From positions 186,001 through 250,000 of the forward strand of contig NZ_VSIY01000013.1 of the NCBI RefSeq assembly GCF_008086115.1: a DNA stretch of 64,000 nt, in the 5' to 3' direction. Positions 26,179 through 34,854 of the stretch are shown here, in pieces; the stretch's first letter is position 1; each line of letters begins with the position of its first letter. The notes beneath the pieces are model-generated. The model worked only from the letters and a program-made list of their open reading frames with translations, had not been told where the DNA came from and did not search any database. Made by a program: the position numbers and the translations under genes. The stretch is from Maritimibacter fusiformis. Lineage in GTDB: Bacteria > Pseudomonadota > Alphaproteobacteria > Rhodobacterales > Rhodobacteraceae.

Positions 26179-26784
26179 GTGGAGTATGATTTATTGGAGT
26201 TCTTCATTGTCGTAGTAGTCGTTTTTGGTTTCGGTTTTTTGCTGAAAGGTGGCAAGCGCCGACCAAGACGCCAAGTGTCTTCAACACAAGCACGCAGGCC
26301 GTCAAAGGCGAGACGCCCTCTCGCACCGTTCGACCCGAAGAGTGCAAGGCCACTTCCAAGCAAGCCGACTCTATACGGTCGGGCCTATGTGGTGGATGGC
26401 GATACAGTGGTTATCCAGAAAACCCAAGTCAGGCTATTCGGGATAGATGCGCCAGAATTGAACCATCCCTACGGGCAGAAGGCCAAATGGGCATTGGTTT
26501 CTTTGTGCAAAGGGCAAACAGTGCGAGCAGAAGTAATCGAACTCGATTCCTACGGTCGCGGTGTGGCACGTTGCTACCTGCAGGACGGTCGCGACCTGTC
26601 GGCAGAAATGGTCAGAATTGGAATGGCGATCGACTGGCCAAAATTTTCCGACGGAAAATATCGCTCGTTGGAAACTCCGGATGCACGAAAAAAACTTTGG
26701 CTAGCCGACGCGCGTCAAAAAGGCCGCATGCAAGTTTGGGAACAATTCGATACCAAACAAATGGCTCGCAAGGGAAAAGAGTAG
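26179..26784 (+). CDS. Membrane-anchored thermonuclease-family (SNase-like) protein
   Basis: A 201-residue protein with one N-terminal transmembrane helix (about residues 6-22), a basic linker (KGGKRRPRRQ, RRPSKARR) and a staphylococcal-nuclease-like domain from about residue 66: GRAYVVDGDTVVIQKTQVRLFGIDAPELNHPYGQKAK in parts, LDSYGRGVARCYLQDGRDLSAEMVRIGMA. The catalytic Arg/Asp/Glu set of the family (R-L-F-G-I-D-A-P-E and the later Arg in YGRGVAR) is present, so activity is plausible. Start is a GTG without a clear Shine-Dalgarno. Base composition and codon use (AAA, TTT, GAA) are visibly AT-richer than both neighbours, pointing to recent acquisition between fabA and fabB. Confidence 0.82.
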   Translation: MEYDLLEFFIVVVVVFGFGFLLKGGKRRPRRQVSSTQARRPSKARRPLAPFDPKSARPLPSKPTLYGRAYVVDGDTVVIQKTQVRLFGIDAPELNHPYGQKAKWALVSLCKGQTVRAEVIELDSYGRGVARCYLQDGRDLSAEMVRIGMAIDWPKFSDGKYRSLETPDARKKLWLADARQKGRMQVWEQFDTKQMARKGKE

Positions 26785-26978
26785 TTGCCGCGCTCGAATA
26801 GCGCAGATGGATCGAGCAAGGCAATCATGCGATTGCACACCATCCTGCGTCATACACATCAATCGAAGTGTGATTGTGCCGCGATGCGTTGAACACGCTG
26901 AGTCGCCGCGTTCTACCTCTTGCCCCGCCCTACCCCTCTGCCCTACACACATTTTCAACAAAGCCTAAGGAGAACACC

Positions 26979-28208
26979 ATGCGCCGTGTCGTCGTTACCG
27001 GGCTGGGAATCGTCTCGGCCATCGGCAACAGCACCGATGAAGTCGCCGCCAGCCTGAAAGCGGGCAAATCCGGCATCACCGCCAACGCCGACATGGCCGA
27101 GCACGGCTTTCGCTCGCAGATCGCGGGGGCGCCGGATATCGACATCAAGGAGCATGTCGACAAGCGCACGCTGCGCTTCATGGGCCCGGGGGCGGCCTAT
27201 GCCCATATCGCCATGCAACAGGCCATCGCCGACGCCGGGCTGGACGAGGCCATCATCTCGAACCCGCGCACCGGGCTGATCGCGGGCTCGGGCGGGCCGT
27301 CGACCAGCGCGATGTTCGCGGCCCACCAATCGGTGCTGGCGACCGGCGCGACCAAGCGGATCGGCCCCTTTGCGGTGCCCAAATGCATGGGCTCGACGAT
27401 CTCGGCCAACCTGTCGACTGCGTTCAAGATCAAGGGCATCAACTACTCCATCACCTCGGCCTGCTCGACCTCGCTGCACTGCATCGGGGCGGCCTCGGAA
27501 CAGATCATGCTGGGCAAGCAGGACGTGATGTTCGCCGGCGGCGGCGAGGAGCTTGACTGGACCCTGTCGTGCCTGTTCGACGCGATGGGCGCGATGTCGT
27601 CGAAGTTCAACGACACGCCGGAAAAGGCCAGCCGTGCCTTCGATGCCGACCGCGACGGTTTCGTCATCGGCGGCGGCGGTGGCATGGTGGTGCTTGAAGG
27701 CCTGGAGCACGCCCGGGCCCGCGGCGCCACGATCTATGCCGAAGTCACCGGCTACGGCGCCACCTCGGACGGGCACGACATGGTCGCGCCCTCGGGCGAA
27801 GGCGGCGAACGGGCCATGCGGCTGGCACTGGCGACCCTGCCCGAAGGTCGCAAGGTGTCCTACATCAACGCCCACGGCACCTCGACCCCGGTCGGCGATG
27901 TCGGAGAAGTGGAGGCGGTGCGCCGCGTCTTCGGCGAGGGGTCGACACCCCCGATCAGTTCGACCAAGTCGATGACCGGCCACAGCCAGGGCGCCACCGG
28001 GGCGCAGGAGGCGGTCTATTGCCTCTTGATGCTGCGCGACGATTTCATCGCGCCCTCGATCAATATCGAAACCCTCGACCCGGCCATCCACCCAGGCGAG
28101 ATCGCGACCGAAACGGTCAACGAGGCCGGGCTGGATACGGTGATGACCAACTCCTTCGGCTTTGGTGGCACCAACGGCTCGATGCTCTTGAGCAAGTTCA
28201 AGGAATAG
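26979..28208 (+). CDS. fabB: Beta-ketoacyl-ACP synthase I
   Basis: Condensing enzyme that elongates unsaturated acyl-ACPs made through FabA. Start at 26979, with TAAGGAG eight bases upstream. The 409-residue protein has [14 protein letters not shown] at the N-terminus and the Cys-His-His triad: [21 protein letters not shown], and [16 protein letters not shown], closing with [12 protein letters not shown]. It is followed after four bases by fabI. Confidence 0.97.
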   Translation: MRRVVVTGLGIVSAIGNSTDEVAASLKAGKSGITANADMAEHGFRSQIAGAPDIDIKEHVDKRTLRFMGPGAAYAHIAMQQAIADAGLDEAIISNPRTGLIAGSGGPSTSAMFAAHQSVLATGATKRIGPFAVPKCMGSTISANLSTAFKIKGINYSITSACSTSLHCIGAASEQIMLGKQDVMFAGGGEELDWTLSCLFDAMGAMSSKFNDTPEKASRAFDADRDGFVIGGGGGMVVLEGLEHARARGATIYAEVTGYGATSDGHDMVAPSGEGGERAMRLALATLPEGRKVSYINAHGTSTPVGDVGEVEAVRRVFGEGSTPPISSTKSMTGHSQGATGAQEAVYCLLMLRDDFIAPSINIETLDPAIHPGEIATETVNEAGLDTVMTNSFGFGGTNGSMLLSKFKE

Positions 28209-28212
28209 CACC

Positions 28213-29001
28213 ATGGCAGAACTGATGAACGGCAAGCGCGGCCTGATCATGGGCGTCGCGAACGAACGCTCGATCGCATGGGGCATCGCGCAGGCCATGG
28301 CCCGCGAAGGCGCCGAACTTGCGTTCTCGTATCAGGGCGAGGCGTTCGGCAAGCGGGTCGAACCGCTGGCCGAAAGCCTTGGCTGCGATATCCTCGTCGA
28401 CATGGACGTGACCGACGATGCATCGCTCGATGCCGGCTTTGCCGCGCTCTGGGAGCGGTGGGACCGGATCGACTTTCTGGTCCATGCGGTCGCCTTTTCC
28501 GACAAGGCCGAACTGACCGGGCGTTTCATCAACACCTCGCGCGCCAACTTCAAGACCTCGCTGGATATCTCGTGCTATTCCTTCATCGAGATCGCCCGGC
28601 GGACGCGCGAGAGGATGACCGAAGGCGGCACCATGCTGACCCTGACCTATGGCGGCTCGAACCGGGTGACGCCCTATTACAACGTCATGGGCGTGGCCAA
28701 GGCGGCGCTGGAGGCCTCGGTGCGCTACCTCGCCAACGACCTCGGCCCCGAGGGCATCCGGGTGAACGCGATCTCGCCCGGCCCGATGAAGACGCTGGCC
28801 GGTGCGGCCATCGGCGGCGCGCGCAAGACCTTCCGCCACACTGAGGCCAACGCCCCCCTGCGCCACAACGCGACGCTGGAGGCGATCGGCGGCACCGCCG
28901 TCTACCTCGCGTCGGACTACGGCAATTGCACCACCGGCGAGATCGTCACGGTCGATTCGGGGTTTCACGTGCTGGGCATGCCGCAGCCCGACCACCTCTG
29001 A
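28213..29001 (+). CDS. fabI: Enoyl-ACP reductase, FabI type (NADH)
   Basis: Short-chain dehydrogenase-type enoyl-ACP reductase, 262 residues. The N-terminal GLIMGVANERSIAWGIAQAMAREGAEL carries the type I FabI cofactor loop, and the catalytic Y-x6-K is YYNVMGVAKAALE. ISPGPMKTLAGAAIGG and DSGFHVLGM are the substrate-loop and C-terminal signatures. Probably co-translated with fabB. It ends convergent with a small membrane-protein gene seven bases away. Confidence 0.97.
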   Translation: MAELMNGKRGLIMGVANERSIAWGIAQAMAREGAELAFSYQGEAFGKRVEPLAESLGCDILVDMDVTDDASLDAGFAALWERWDRIDFLVHAVAFSDKAELTGRFINTSRANFKTSLDISCYSFIEIARRTRERMTEGGTMLTLTYGGSNRVTPYYNVMGVAKAALEASVRYLANDLGPEGIRVNAISPGPMKTLAGAAIGGARKTFRHTEANAPLRHNATLEAIGGTAVYLASDYGNCTTGEIVTVDSGFHVLGMPQPDHL

Positions 29002-29008
29002 GCGCGTC

Positions 29009-29215
29009 TCAGTCGCGCCCGCGCCACGCCGCATAGGCAAAGTAAAACCCGACAGCGGCGAGCGCGAACAGCGTCAGCGGCACCAGGAAGGCCTGCGCGA
29101 CGGTCTCGGCGCCGGCGCTGTATTCCAGCACCTCGACAGCCCCGACCAGGGCGATCACGCCGACCACCAGCAAGACCACCCCGATTCCTGTCCCGGCCAC
29201 GATCCGCAGTTTCAT
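29009..29215 (-). CDS. Small two-helix membrane protein
   Basis: Start at 29215 with GGAGGGATGAC directly upstream, an excellent ribosome-binding site; the longer frame adds a poor N-terminus. The 68-residue product has two hydrophobic helices (IVAGTGIGVVLLVVGVIALVGAV and VPLTLFALAAVGFYFAYAAW) joined by an acidic loop. No family recognised. Divergent from the HAD gene at 29499, with 283 bases between in which I see only AT-rich promoter-like sequence around 29270-29330. Confidence 0.65.
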   Translation of the reverse strand: MKLRIVAGTGIGVVLLVVGVIALVGAVEVLEYSAGAETVAQAFLVPLTLFALAAVGFYFAYAAWRGRD

Positions 29216-29498
29216 GTCATCCCTCCGCGCCCGTGCGACCGTGCCTTGAAGGTTTGCGGCCGCATTCGGGCAGAATTGCACAATTCGCACATAAGTAATG
29301 AAATAGTCACAGAAATTTTTGCCCGAAACAATGTGTTTCCGGCGCTTCCCTTGCCCGCCCGCCCCGGTTTCGGCACATTGGCGACACGGGCCGCGCGTTG
29401 ATCCTTCCCTCGATCATCTCTCCGCGCGGTCCCCTGTGACCCTGCCCCTTTCCTCATCGCGCCACCCATGCCAATCTCGGCCGAAACCGGGAGGGCAA

Positions 29499-30188
29499 AT
29501 GCCGATCACCACCTGCATTTTCGATGCCTATGGCACGCTTTTCGATGTCACCGCCGCCGCCCGCGAGGCAGCAGGCGAACCGGGGCGCGAGGCGCTGGCC
29601 GAGGTCTGGCCCGGGCTGGCCGAGGACTGGCGGCGCAAGCAGCTTGAATACACCTGGCTTCGCGCGATCACCGGCGAACACAAGGATTTCTGGGCGGTCA
29701 CCCAAGACGGGCTGGACTGGGCGCTGGACGCGCAATCGCTGTCGGGCGATGCAGACCTGCGCGACCGCCTGCTGGCGCTCTACCGCGAATTGTCGGCCTT
29801 TCCCGAGGTGCCCGACATGCTGGCGCGGCTCAAGGCAGCGGGGTTTGCCACCGCGATCCTGTCGAACGGTTCGCCCGGAATGCTCGATGACGCGGTCGGA
29901 TCGGCGGGGATCGGCGACCTGCTGGACGATGTGCTGTCGGTCGAAAGCGTCGGCATCTTCAAACCGGCCCGGCAGGTCTATGAACTGGTGACGACACGCT
30001 TCGCCTGCGCGCGCGATTCGGTGCTGTTCGTGTCCTCGAACGGATGGGACGTGGCGGCGGCGACGGGTTTCGGCTTTTTCACCGCCTGGGTGAACCGCGC
30101 CGGCGCACCGCAGGACCGGCTTGGCCATCCGCCGCACGAGATCCTGCCAGACCTCACTGCCATTCCCGACATTGCGCAGGCGATCTGA
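29499..30188 (+). CDS. Haloacid dehalogenase, type II
   Basis: HAD-superfamily hydrolase of the L-2-haloacid dehalogenase subfamily, 229 residues. The nucleophile motif is FDAYGTLFDV (Asp9 or so), motif II is ILSNGSPGML, and the Lys motif and acidic motif lie in VGIFKPARQVYEL and FVSSNGWDVAAATGFGFFTAWVNRAG, which match the dehalogenase signature SSNxxD. GGGAGGGC precedes the ATG. Its stop overlaps the next start (TGATG), so it heads a coupled run with an alpha/beta hydrolase and a dehydratase. Confidence 0.9.
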   Translation: MPITTCIFDAYGTLFDVTAAAREAAGEPGREALAEVWPGLAEDWRRKQLEYTWLRAITGEHKDFWAVTQDGLDWALDAQSLSGDADLRDRLLALYRELSAFPEVPDMLARLKAAGFATAILSNGSPGMLDDAVGSAGIGDLLDDVLSVESVGIFKPARQVYELVTTRFACARDSVLFVSSNGWDVAAATGFGFFTAWVNRAGAPQDRLGHPPHEILPDLTAIPDIAQAI

Positions 30189-31021
30189 TGACTGAGATCC
30201 GGTATTTCACCGCGAAGGACGGCACCCGGCTGGCCTGGCGCGACGAGGGCGCGGGCCTGCCCGTGATCGCGCTGGCCGGGCTGACGCGCCATGGCGGCGA
30301 CTTCGATTTCGTGGCCCCGCACCTGTCGGATGTGCGCCTGATCCGGCCCGACTATCGCGGCCGCGGAGCCTCGGGGCGGGCCGATTGGCAAAGCTACACG
30401 GTTCCGCAAGAGGCTGAGGATGTGGTCGCGCTGATGAATCACCTGGGCCTGAAGCGCGCCGCGTTCCTCGGCACCTCGCGCGGCGGGCTGATCGCGATGG
30501 CGCTGGCGGCCAGCGTGCGCGAGCGGGTGATCGGCGTATGCCTCAACGATGTCGGCCCGGTGGTCGATGCGGAAGGGCTGGCCGGGATCGAGGCCTTCAT
30601 CGGCCGCAACCCTTCGGCCCGGACCTTCGAGGAGGCGGCAGAGGCGCGGGCGCGCACGGCGGTGGGTTTCTCGGACGTGCCGGAAGGCCGGTGGCTGGCC
30701 GATGTGAAAAACCTGTTCGTCCGGGGCGAGGATGGGCTGGTCGTCAACTACGACCCGGCCCTGCGCGAGGCATTCCTGGCCGGTTACGTGCCCGGCCAAG
30801 CGGTCGAGGTCTGGCCCTTGTTCGAGGCGCTCGACGGTCTGCCCCTGGCGCTGATCCACGGTGCCGGATCGGATCTTCTGGCCGCGGCGACGGTGGCCGA
30901 AATGCGCGCGCGCCGGCCCGACATGATCTATGCCCGCGTGCCGGGGCGGGGGCATGTCCCCTGGCTCGATGAACCCGAGGCGCTGGCGGCGATCCGCGCC
31001 TGGCTTGAGGCTTGCCGATGA
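30188..31021 (+). CDS. Alpha/beta hydrolase
   Basis: A 277-residue alpha/beta-hydrolase-fold enzyme. The nucleophile elbow is FLGTSRGGLIAM (Ser in G-T-S-R-G), the oxyanion segment is ALAGLTRHGGDF, and the catalytic His is in GRGHVPWLDEP. The closest recalled families are esterase/lactonase-like C-C bond hydrolases; the substrate is unknown. It overlaps the dehalogenase stop and is overlapped by the dehydratase start (ATGA on both sides), so three proteins are made from one message. Confidence 0.85.
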   Translation: MTEIRYFTAKDGTRLAWRDEGAGLPVIALAGLTRHGGDFDFVAPHLSDVRLIRPDYRGRGASGRADWQSYTVPQEAEDVVALMNHLGLKRAAFLGTSRGGLIAMALAASVRERVIGVCLNDVGPVVDAEGLAGIEAFIGRNPSARTFEEAAEARARTAVGFSDVPEGRWLADVKNLFVRGEDGLVVNYDPALREAFLAGYVPGQAVEVWPLFEALDGLPLALIHGAGSDLLAAATVAEMRARRPDMIYARVPGRGHVPWLDEPEALAAIRAWLEACR

Positions 31022-31989
31022 ACATCGACATGATCCGCGCCGCCGCCGCGCGCCTTGACGGCCATGCCCGGCGCACACCGCTGCTAGGCTCGCCGTTTCT
31101 CGACGAAATCGCCGGGCGGCGGGTGCTGGTGAAGTCCGAATGCCTGCAACACACCGGCAGTTTCAAATATCGCGGCGCGCGCGCGGCGCTGACGGCGCTG
31201 GACCCGGCCACCCGGGCGCGCGGTGTCATCGCCTTTTCCTCGGGCAACCATGCCCAGGGCGTGGCGCTGGCGGCGCGCGAGCTTGGCGTGGCGGCGTTGA
31301 TCGTGATGCCGTCGGACGCGCCGAAGCTCAAGATCGCCAACACCCGCGCGCTGGGGGCCGAGGTGGTGCTCTACGACCGCGCGACCGAGGATCGCGACGC
31401 CATCGGCGCGCGGCTGGCGGGCGAACGCGGGCTGACGCTGGTCAAACCGTTCGACGAACCCGAGGTGATCGCCGGGCAAGGCACCGTGGGGCTGGAGATC
31501 GCCGCGCAGGCCGCGGCGATGGGCATCGAGCGCGCCGAGGTTCTGGTGCCCTGCGGCGGCGGCGGCCTGACCTCCGGCATCGCGCTGGCGCTCGAGGCCG
31601 AGGCACCGGGGTTTCGGGTGCGCCCGTGCGAGCCCGAGGGATTCGACGACACCCGCCGCTCGCTGGCCGCCGGGGAAATCCGCACCAACGCGCAGATGAC
31701 CGGCTCGATCTGCGACGCCATCGTCACGCCCTCACCCGGCAAGCTGACCTTTCCGATCATGCACAGGCTGTGCGGGCCGGGCCTTGCGGTCAGCGACGAC
31801 GATTGCCTGCACGCGATGGCGCTGGCCTTCACCCGGCTCAAGATCGTGATCGAGCCGGGCGGCGCGGTCGCGCTGGCCGCGGCACTTTGGCATGGCGACG
31901 ACCTGACCCGGGAAACCGCCATTGTCGTCGCCTCCGGCGGCAACGTCGACGCGGCGCTGTTTCGCGAGGCGCTTGAACGCTTCGGCTGA
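31018..31989 (+). CDS. Threonine/serine dehydratase (PLP fold type II)
   Basis: A 323-residue PLP enzyme. The PLP lysine is in TGSFKYRGA, SGNHAQGVALAA holds the Ser/Asn-Gly-Asn contact, and VPCGGGGLTSG is the cofactor phosphate loop; there is no C-terminal ACT-like regulatory domain, so this is the catabolic or racemase-like type (about 320 residues). It may deaminate threonine or serine, or act on a related hydroxyamino acid in this cluster. Start at the ATG at 31018 within the overlap with the previous gene. Confidence 0.88.
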   Translation: MNIDMIRAAAARLDGHARRTPLLGSPFLDEIAGRRVLVKSECLQHTGSFKYRGARAALTALDPATRARGVIAFSSGNHAQGVALAARELGVAALIVMPSDAPKLKIANTRALGAEVVLYDRATEDRDAIGARLAGERGLTLVKPFDEPEVIAGQGTVGLEIAAQAAAMGIERAEVLVPCGGGGLTSGIALALEAEAPGFRVRPCEPEGFDDTRRSLAAGEIRTNAQMTGSICDAIVTPSPGKLTFPIMHRLCGPGLAVSDDDCLHAMALAFTRLKIVIEPGGAVALAAALWHGDDLTRETAIVVASGGNVDAALFREALERFG

Positions 31990-32055
31990 GCCGCCCTGTC
32001 CCCGATCCCCGATCTGGCCTAGACAGGGGCCGTGCCGTTAACGAAAGGTCCGCCC

Positions 32056-33255
32056 ATGAAGTTCTCCATCGCCTCTTTCAACGTCAAGAACCTGATCGGA
32101 CCGGACAAGGAATATTACCAATTCCAGAGCTACACCCCCGAGGAATACGCCTGGAAACGCAACTGGACCGCCAACCAGCTTGTCGATCTGGACGCCGACG
32201 TGATCGGCTTTCAGGAGATTTTCGAGGAAGAGGCGCTGGTCGACGTGATCGGCGAGGCCAGCACAAGGGCGCGCGATCTGAACGGCGCGGTGATCCCCGA
32301 CCGGGGCAAGGCCTATGCCCGCAAGGTGATTTTCGACAAGCTGGGCGTCATGCCCTATGACGAGGGCGCGCTGGTCTTCGCCCCCAATGCCGCCGACGCG
32401 GGCGAGCCGGGCAAGCGCAGACCGGGCGTCGCGGTCCTGTCGCGGCTGGGCTTCGCCGGGCCGCCCGAGGTGATCCAGGACCTTGCCACGCCGCTCGAAA
32501 TTCCCTTTCAGCCGCTGCGCGGCACCGATCCGGGGCTGGATGCTGGCCGCTACGTGCTGCGCCGGTTGTCGCGCCCGATCCTCAAGGTGCGCATTCCGGT
32601 GGGCGATCAGGTCGTCACGCTGTTCAACTGCCACCTGAAGTCCAAGCTGGGCGAGCATATCACCCCGCCCGGCGCGGCCTTCGCACCCGAAGAAGACCTG
32701 ACCCGCTACGACCCCGTAGGCCGCGCCATGGGCAGCCTGCGCGCCGCCGTGCGCCGGATGGCCGAGGCCTGGGTGCTGCGGCGCGAGATCGTGAGCGAAC
32801 TGGCGGCGGGCAACCCGGTGGTGGTGCTGGGCGATTTCAACGATGGCGAACACGCGGTGAGTTCCGAGATCATCGCCGGCGAAGTCCCGTTCAGAAACTA
32901 CGCCTGGATGCTGCGCCACGATGCCGAAAGCTACAATGACCGCTATTCCCCCGAGGAACACATCGTCATCACCGCCGCCGTCGAGGCCGCGCGCCTGCAT
33001 TCGGCGGAAAGCCTGTTCGTCGCCCGGTCGCTGCGCGACATGGTCTATACCTCGGCGTTCATGGGGGTCTACGAGTCGATCGACCAGATCCTGCTCAGCC
33101 GCCATTTCCATCCCGAAAACGACGGGCGGATCGCGGATATGGAGTATTTCTCGGTCCTGAACGACCACATCACCGATGGTTCGCACCCGGAAGCGCCCTA
33201 CAACAAGCTCGCCTCCGACCACGGCCAGATCAAGGCGCATCTCAGGTTGCGGTGA
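32056..33255 (+). CDS. Endonuclease/exonuclease/phosphatase-family protein
   Basis: A 399-residue protein of the EEP (DNase I/sphingomyelinase-like) fold. Motifs in order: SFNVKNLIG, DVIGFQEIFEEE (catalytic Glu), FNCHLKSK, VVVLGDFNDGEH (catalytic Asp/Asn) and LASDHGQIKAHL (catalytic Asp-His). No signal peptide, so the substrate is cytosolic and could be nucleic acid or a phosphoester; sequence does not decide. GAAAGG precedes the ATG. Sixty-six bases separate it from the dehydratase. Confidence 0.88.
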   Translation: MKFSIASFNVKNLIGPDKEYYQFQSYTPEEYAWKRNWTANQLVDLDADVIGFQEIFEEEALVDVIGEASTRARDLNGAVIPDRGKAYARKVIFDKLGVMPYDEGALVFAPNAADAGEPGKRRPGVAVLSRLGFAGPPEVIQDLATPLEIPFQPLRGTDPGLDAGRYVLRRLSRPILKVRIPVGDQVVTLFNCHLKSKLGEHITPPGAAFAPEEDLTRYDPVGRAMGSLRAAVRRMAEAWVLRREIVSELAAGNPVVVLGDFNDGEHAVSSEIIAGEVPFRNYAWMLRHDAESYNDRYSPEEHIVITAAVEAARLHSAESLFVARSLRDMVYTSAFMGVYESIDQILLSRHFHPENDGRIADMEYFSVLNDHITDGSHPEAPYNKLASDHGQIKAHLRLR

Positions 33256-33301
33256 CGGCGGGTTTCACTAGGCTCGGGCATGTTCTGACGGAGACCGAAC
33301 C

Positions 33302-34096
33302 ATGTTGATGGCAGACCTCGGCGATATCCGGGTGCATTACGACGACCGGGGGCCAAAGGACGCCCCGGTTGTGGCGTTCGCCAATTCGCTCGGCACCGAT
33401 TTCCGGCTTTGGGACGCGGTGCTGCCGCATCTGCCGGACGGCTTGCGGATTATCCGCTACGACATGCGCGGCCACGGGCTGACCACCGCACCCGAGCCGC
33501 CCTATTTCATGGGCGACCTGGTCGGGGACGCGGCGCGGCTGCTGGATCACCTCGGCGTCAGGGAATGCGTGTTCGTCGGGCTTTCCATCGGCGGCATCGT
33601 GGCGCAGGGGCTGGCCGCCGAACGGCTCGACCTGGTGCGCGCGATCGTGATCTCCAACTCCGCCGCCCGGATCGGCAACCGCGCGATGTGGGACGAACGC
33701 ATCGCGGCGGCCCGCGCGGGCGGTGTCGAGGCGCTGGCCGATGGCACGATGGAGCGCTGGTTTGCCGCGGCCACCCGCAAGGACCGCCCCGGGCTGGTCG
33801 AGGCCTTTCGCAACATGCTGACGCGCACGCCGCTGGACGGCTATATCGGCTGCATGGAGGCGATCGCGGAAACCGACCTCTACGAGTCCACCGCGCGGCT
33901 GAAACTGCCGACACTGGGGATTGCCGCCAGCGAAGACGGCTCGACCCCGCCCGACATGGTGCGCGAAACCACCGACCTGGTGGCAGGGTCAAAGTTTCAC
34001 CTGATCCGGGGCGCGGGCCACCTGCCCTGCGTCGAGAAACCGGCGGACTATGCCGCCGCGCTGACACGGTTCCTGCAAGAGATCGGACATATCTGA
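33302..34096 (+). CDS. pcaD: 3-oxoadipate enol-lactonase-like hydrolase
   Basis: Alpha/beta hydrolase, 264 residues, resembling PcaD of the protocatechuate branch of the beta-ketoadipate pathway: VVAFANSLGTDFRLWDAVLPHL, RIIRYDMRGHGLT, nucleophile VGLSIGGIVAQGLA and GAGHLPCVEKPADY. The oxyanion and lid sequences fit enol-lactonases. No other pca genes are near, so the name rests on sequence alone; a related lactonase or esterase is possible. The next gene begins at the base after its stop. Confidence 0.8.
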   Translation: MLMADLGDIRVHYDDRGPKDAPVVAFANSLGTDFRLWDAVLPHLPDGLRIIRYDMRGHGLTTAPEPPYFMGDLVGDAARLLDHLGVRECVFVGLSIGGIVAQGLAAERLDLVRAIVISNSAARIGNRAMWDERIAAARAGGVEALADGTMERWFAAATRKDRPGLVEAFRNMLTRTPLDGYIGCMEAIAETDLYESTARLKLPTLGIAASEDGSTPPDMVRETTDLVAGSKFHLIRGAGHLPCVEKPADYAAALTRFLQEIGHI

Positions 34097-34810
34097 ATGG
34101 CGAAATTCCTTCTGGTTCACGGCTCCAACCACGGCGCATGGTGCTGGCGCGACCTGATCCCGGCGCTGACGGCACTTGGCCACGACGCGCGCGCCATAGA
34201 CCTTCCGTCACATGGCGAGGATGCAACGCCGATGGCCGAGGTCACGCTGGACGGCTACGCGCAGGCGATCCTCGATGCGCTCGACGGGCCGACGGTGCTG
34301 GTCGGGCATTCGGCGGGCGGCTTTGCCATCACCCGCGCCGCCGAGATCGACCCGGCCAACATCGCCGGGCTGGTGTTCGTCTGCGCCTACGTCCCCGCAC
34401 CGGGCAAGAGCCTGGTGGACATGCTGCGCGAAGCCCCGAGCCAACCGCTCAAGGGCGGGCTGGAGGTCGGGCACGACGGTGCCGCGTTCCGCTTCAAGGA
34501 GGACACGGCGCGCAGGCTGGTCTATCACGACTGCCCGCCCGAGGCGGTGGAGTTCGCCCTCGCCCATGTCGGCTGGCAGCCGATGGCGCCGCAGACCACG
34601 CCGGTGGCGTTCACCGGCAAGGGCGCTCACCTGCCGCGCGACTACGTGCTGTGCACCGAAGATCGCACCATCGAACCAGCCCACCAACGCCAGATGAGCG
34701 CCGGGTTCGACCAGGGCCATGTGCACGAGATCAATACCGGCCATTGCCCGTTTCTGTCCGACCCTAAGGGTCTGGCCGGGCTCATCGACCGGATCGTAAC
34801 GGCGGGCTGA
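34097..34810 (+). CDS. Alpha/beta hydrolase, methylesterase/hydroxynitrile-lyase-like
   Basis: A 237-residue cytosolic hydrolase. The N-terminus FLLVHGSNHGAWCWRDLIPAL and the nucleophile VGHSAGGFAI, with the late His in NTGHCPFLSDP, match the group that includes salicylate esterase (SABP2), hydroxynitrile lyase and similar bacterial esterases (H-G-S/A-x-H-G-A-W-x-W is diagnostic). Reaction unknown. It starts directly at the base after the pcaD-like stop and is likely co-translated. Third alpha/beta hydrolase in this 5-kb stretch. Confidence 0.83.
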   Translation: MAKFLLVHGSNHGAWCWRDLIPALTALGHDARAIDLPSHGEDATPMAEVTLDGYAQAILDALDGPTVLVGHSAGGFAITRAAEIDPANIAGLVFVCAYVPAPGKSLVDMLREAPSQPLKGGLEVGHDGAAFRFKEDTARRLVYHDCPPEAVEFALAHVGWQPMAPQTTPVAFTGKGAHLPRDYVLCTEDRTIEPAHQRQMSAGFDQGHVHEINTGHCPFLSDPKGLAGLIDRIVTAG

Positions 34811-34854
34811 ACCGGCCACAGGCCATGAGGGACCAGCAGGAAAAGGAAACAGCC

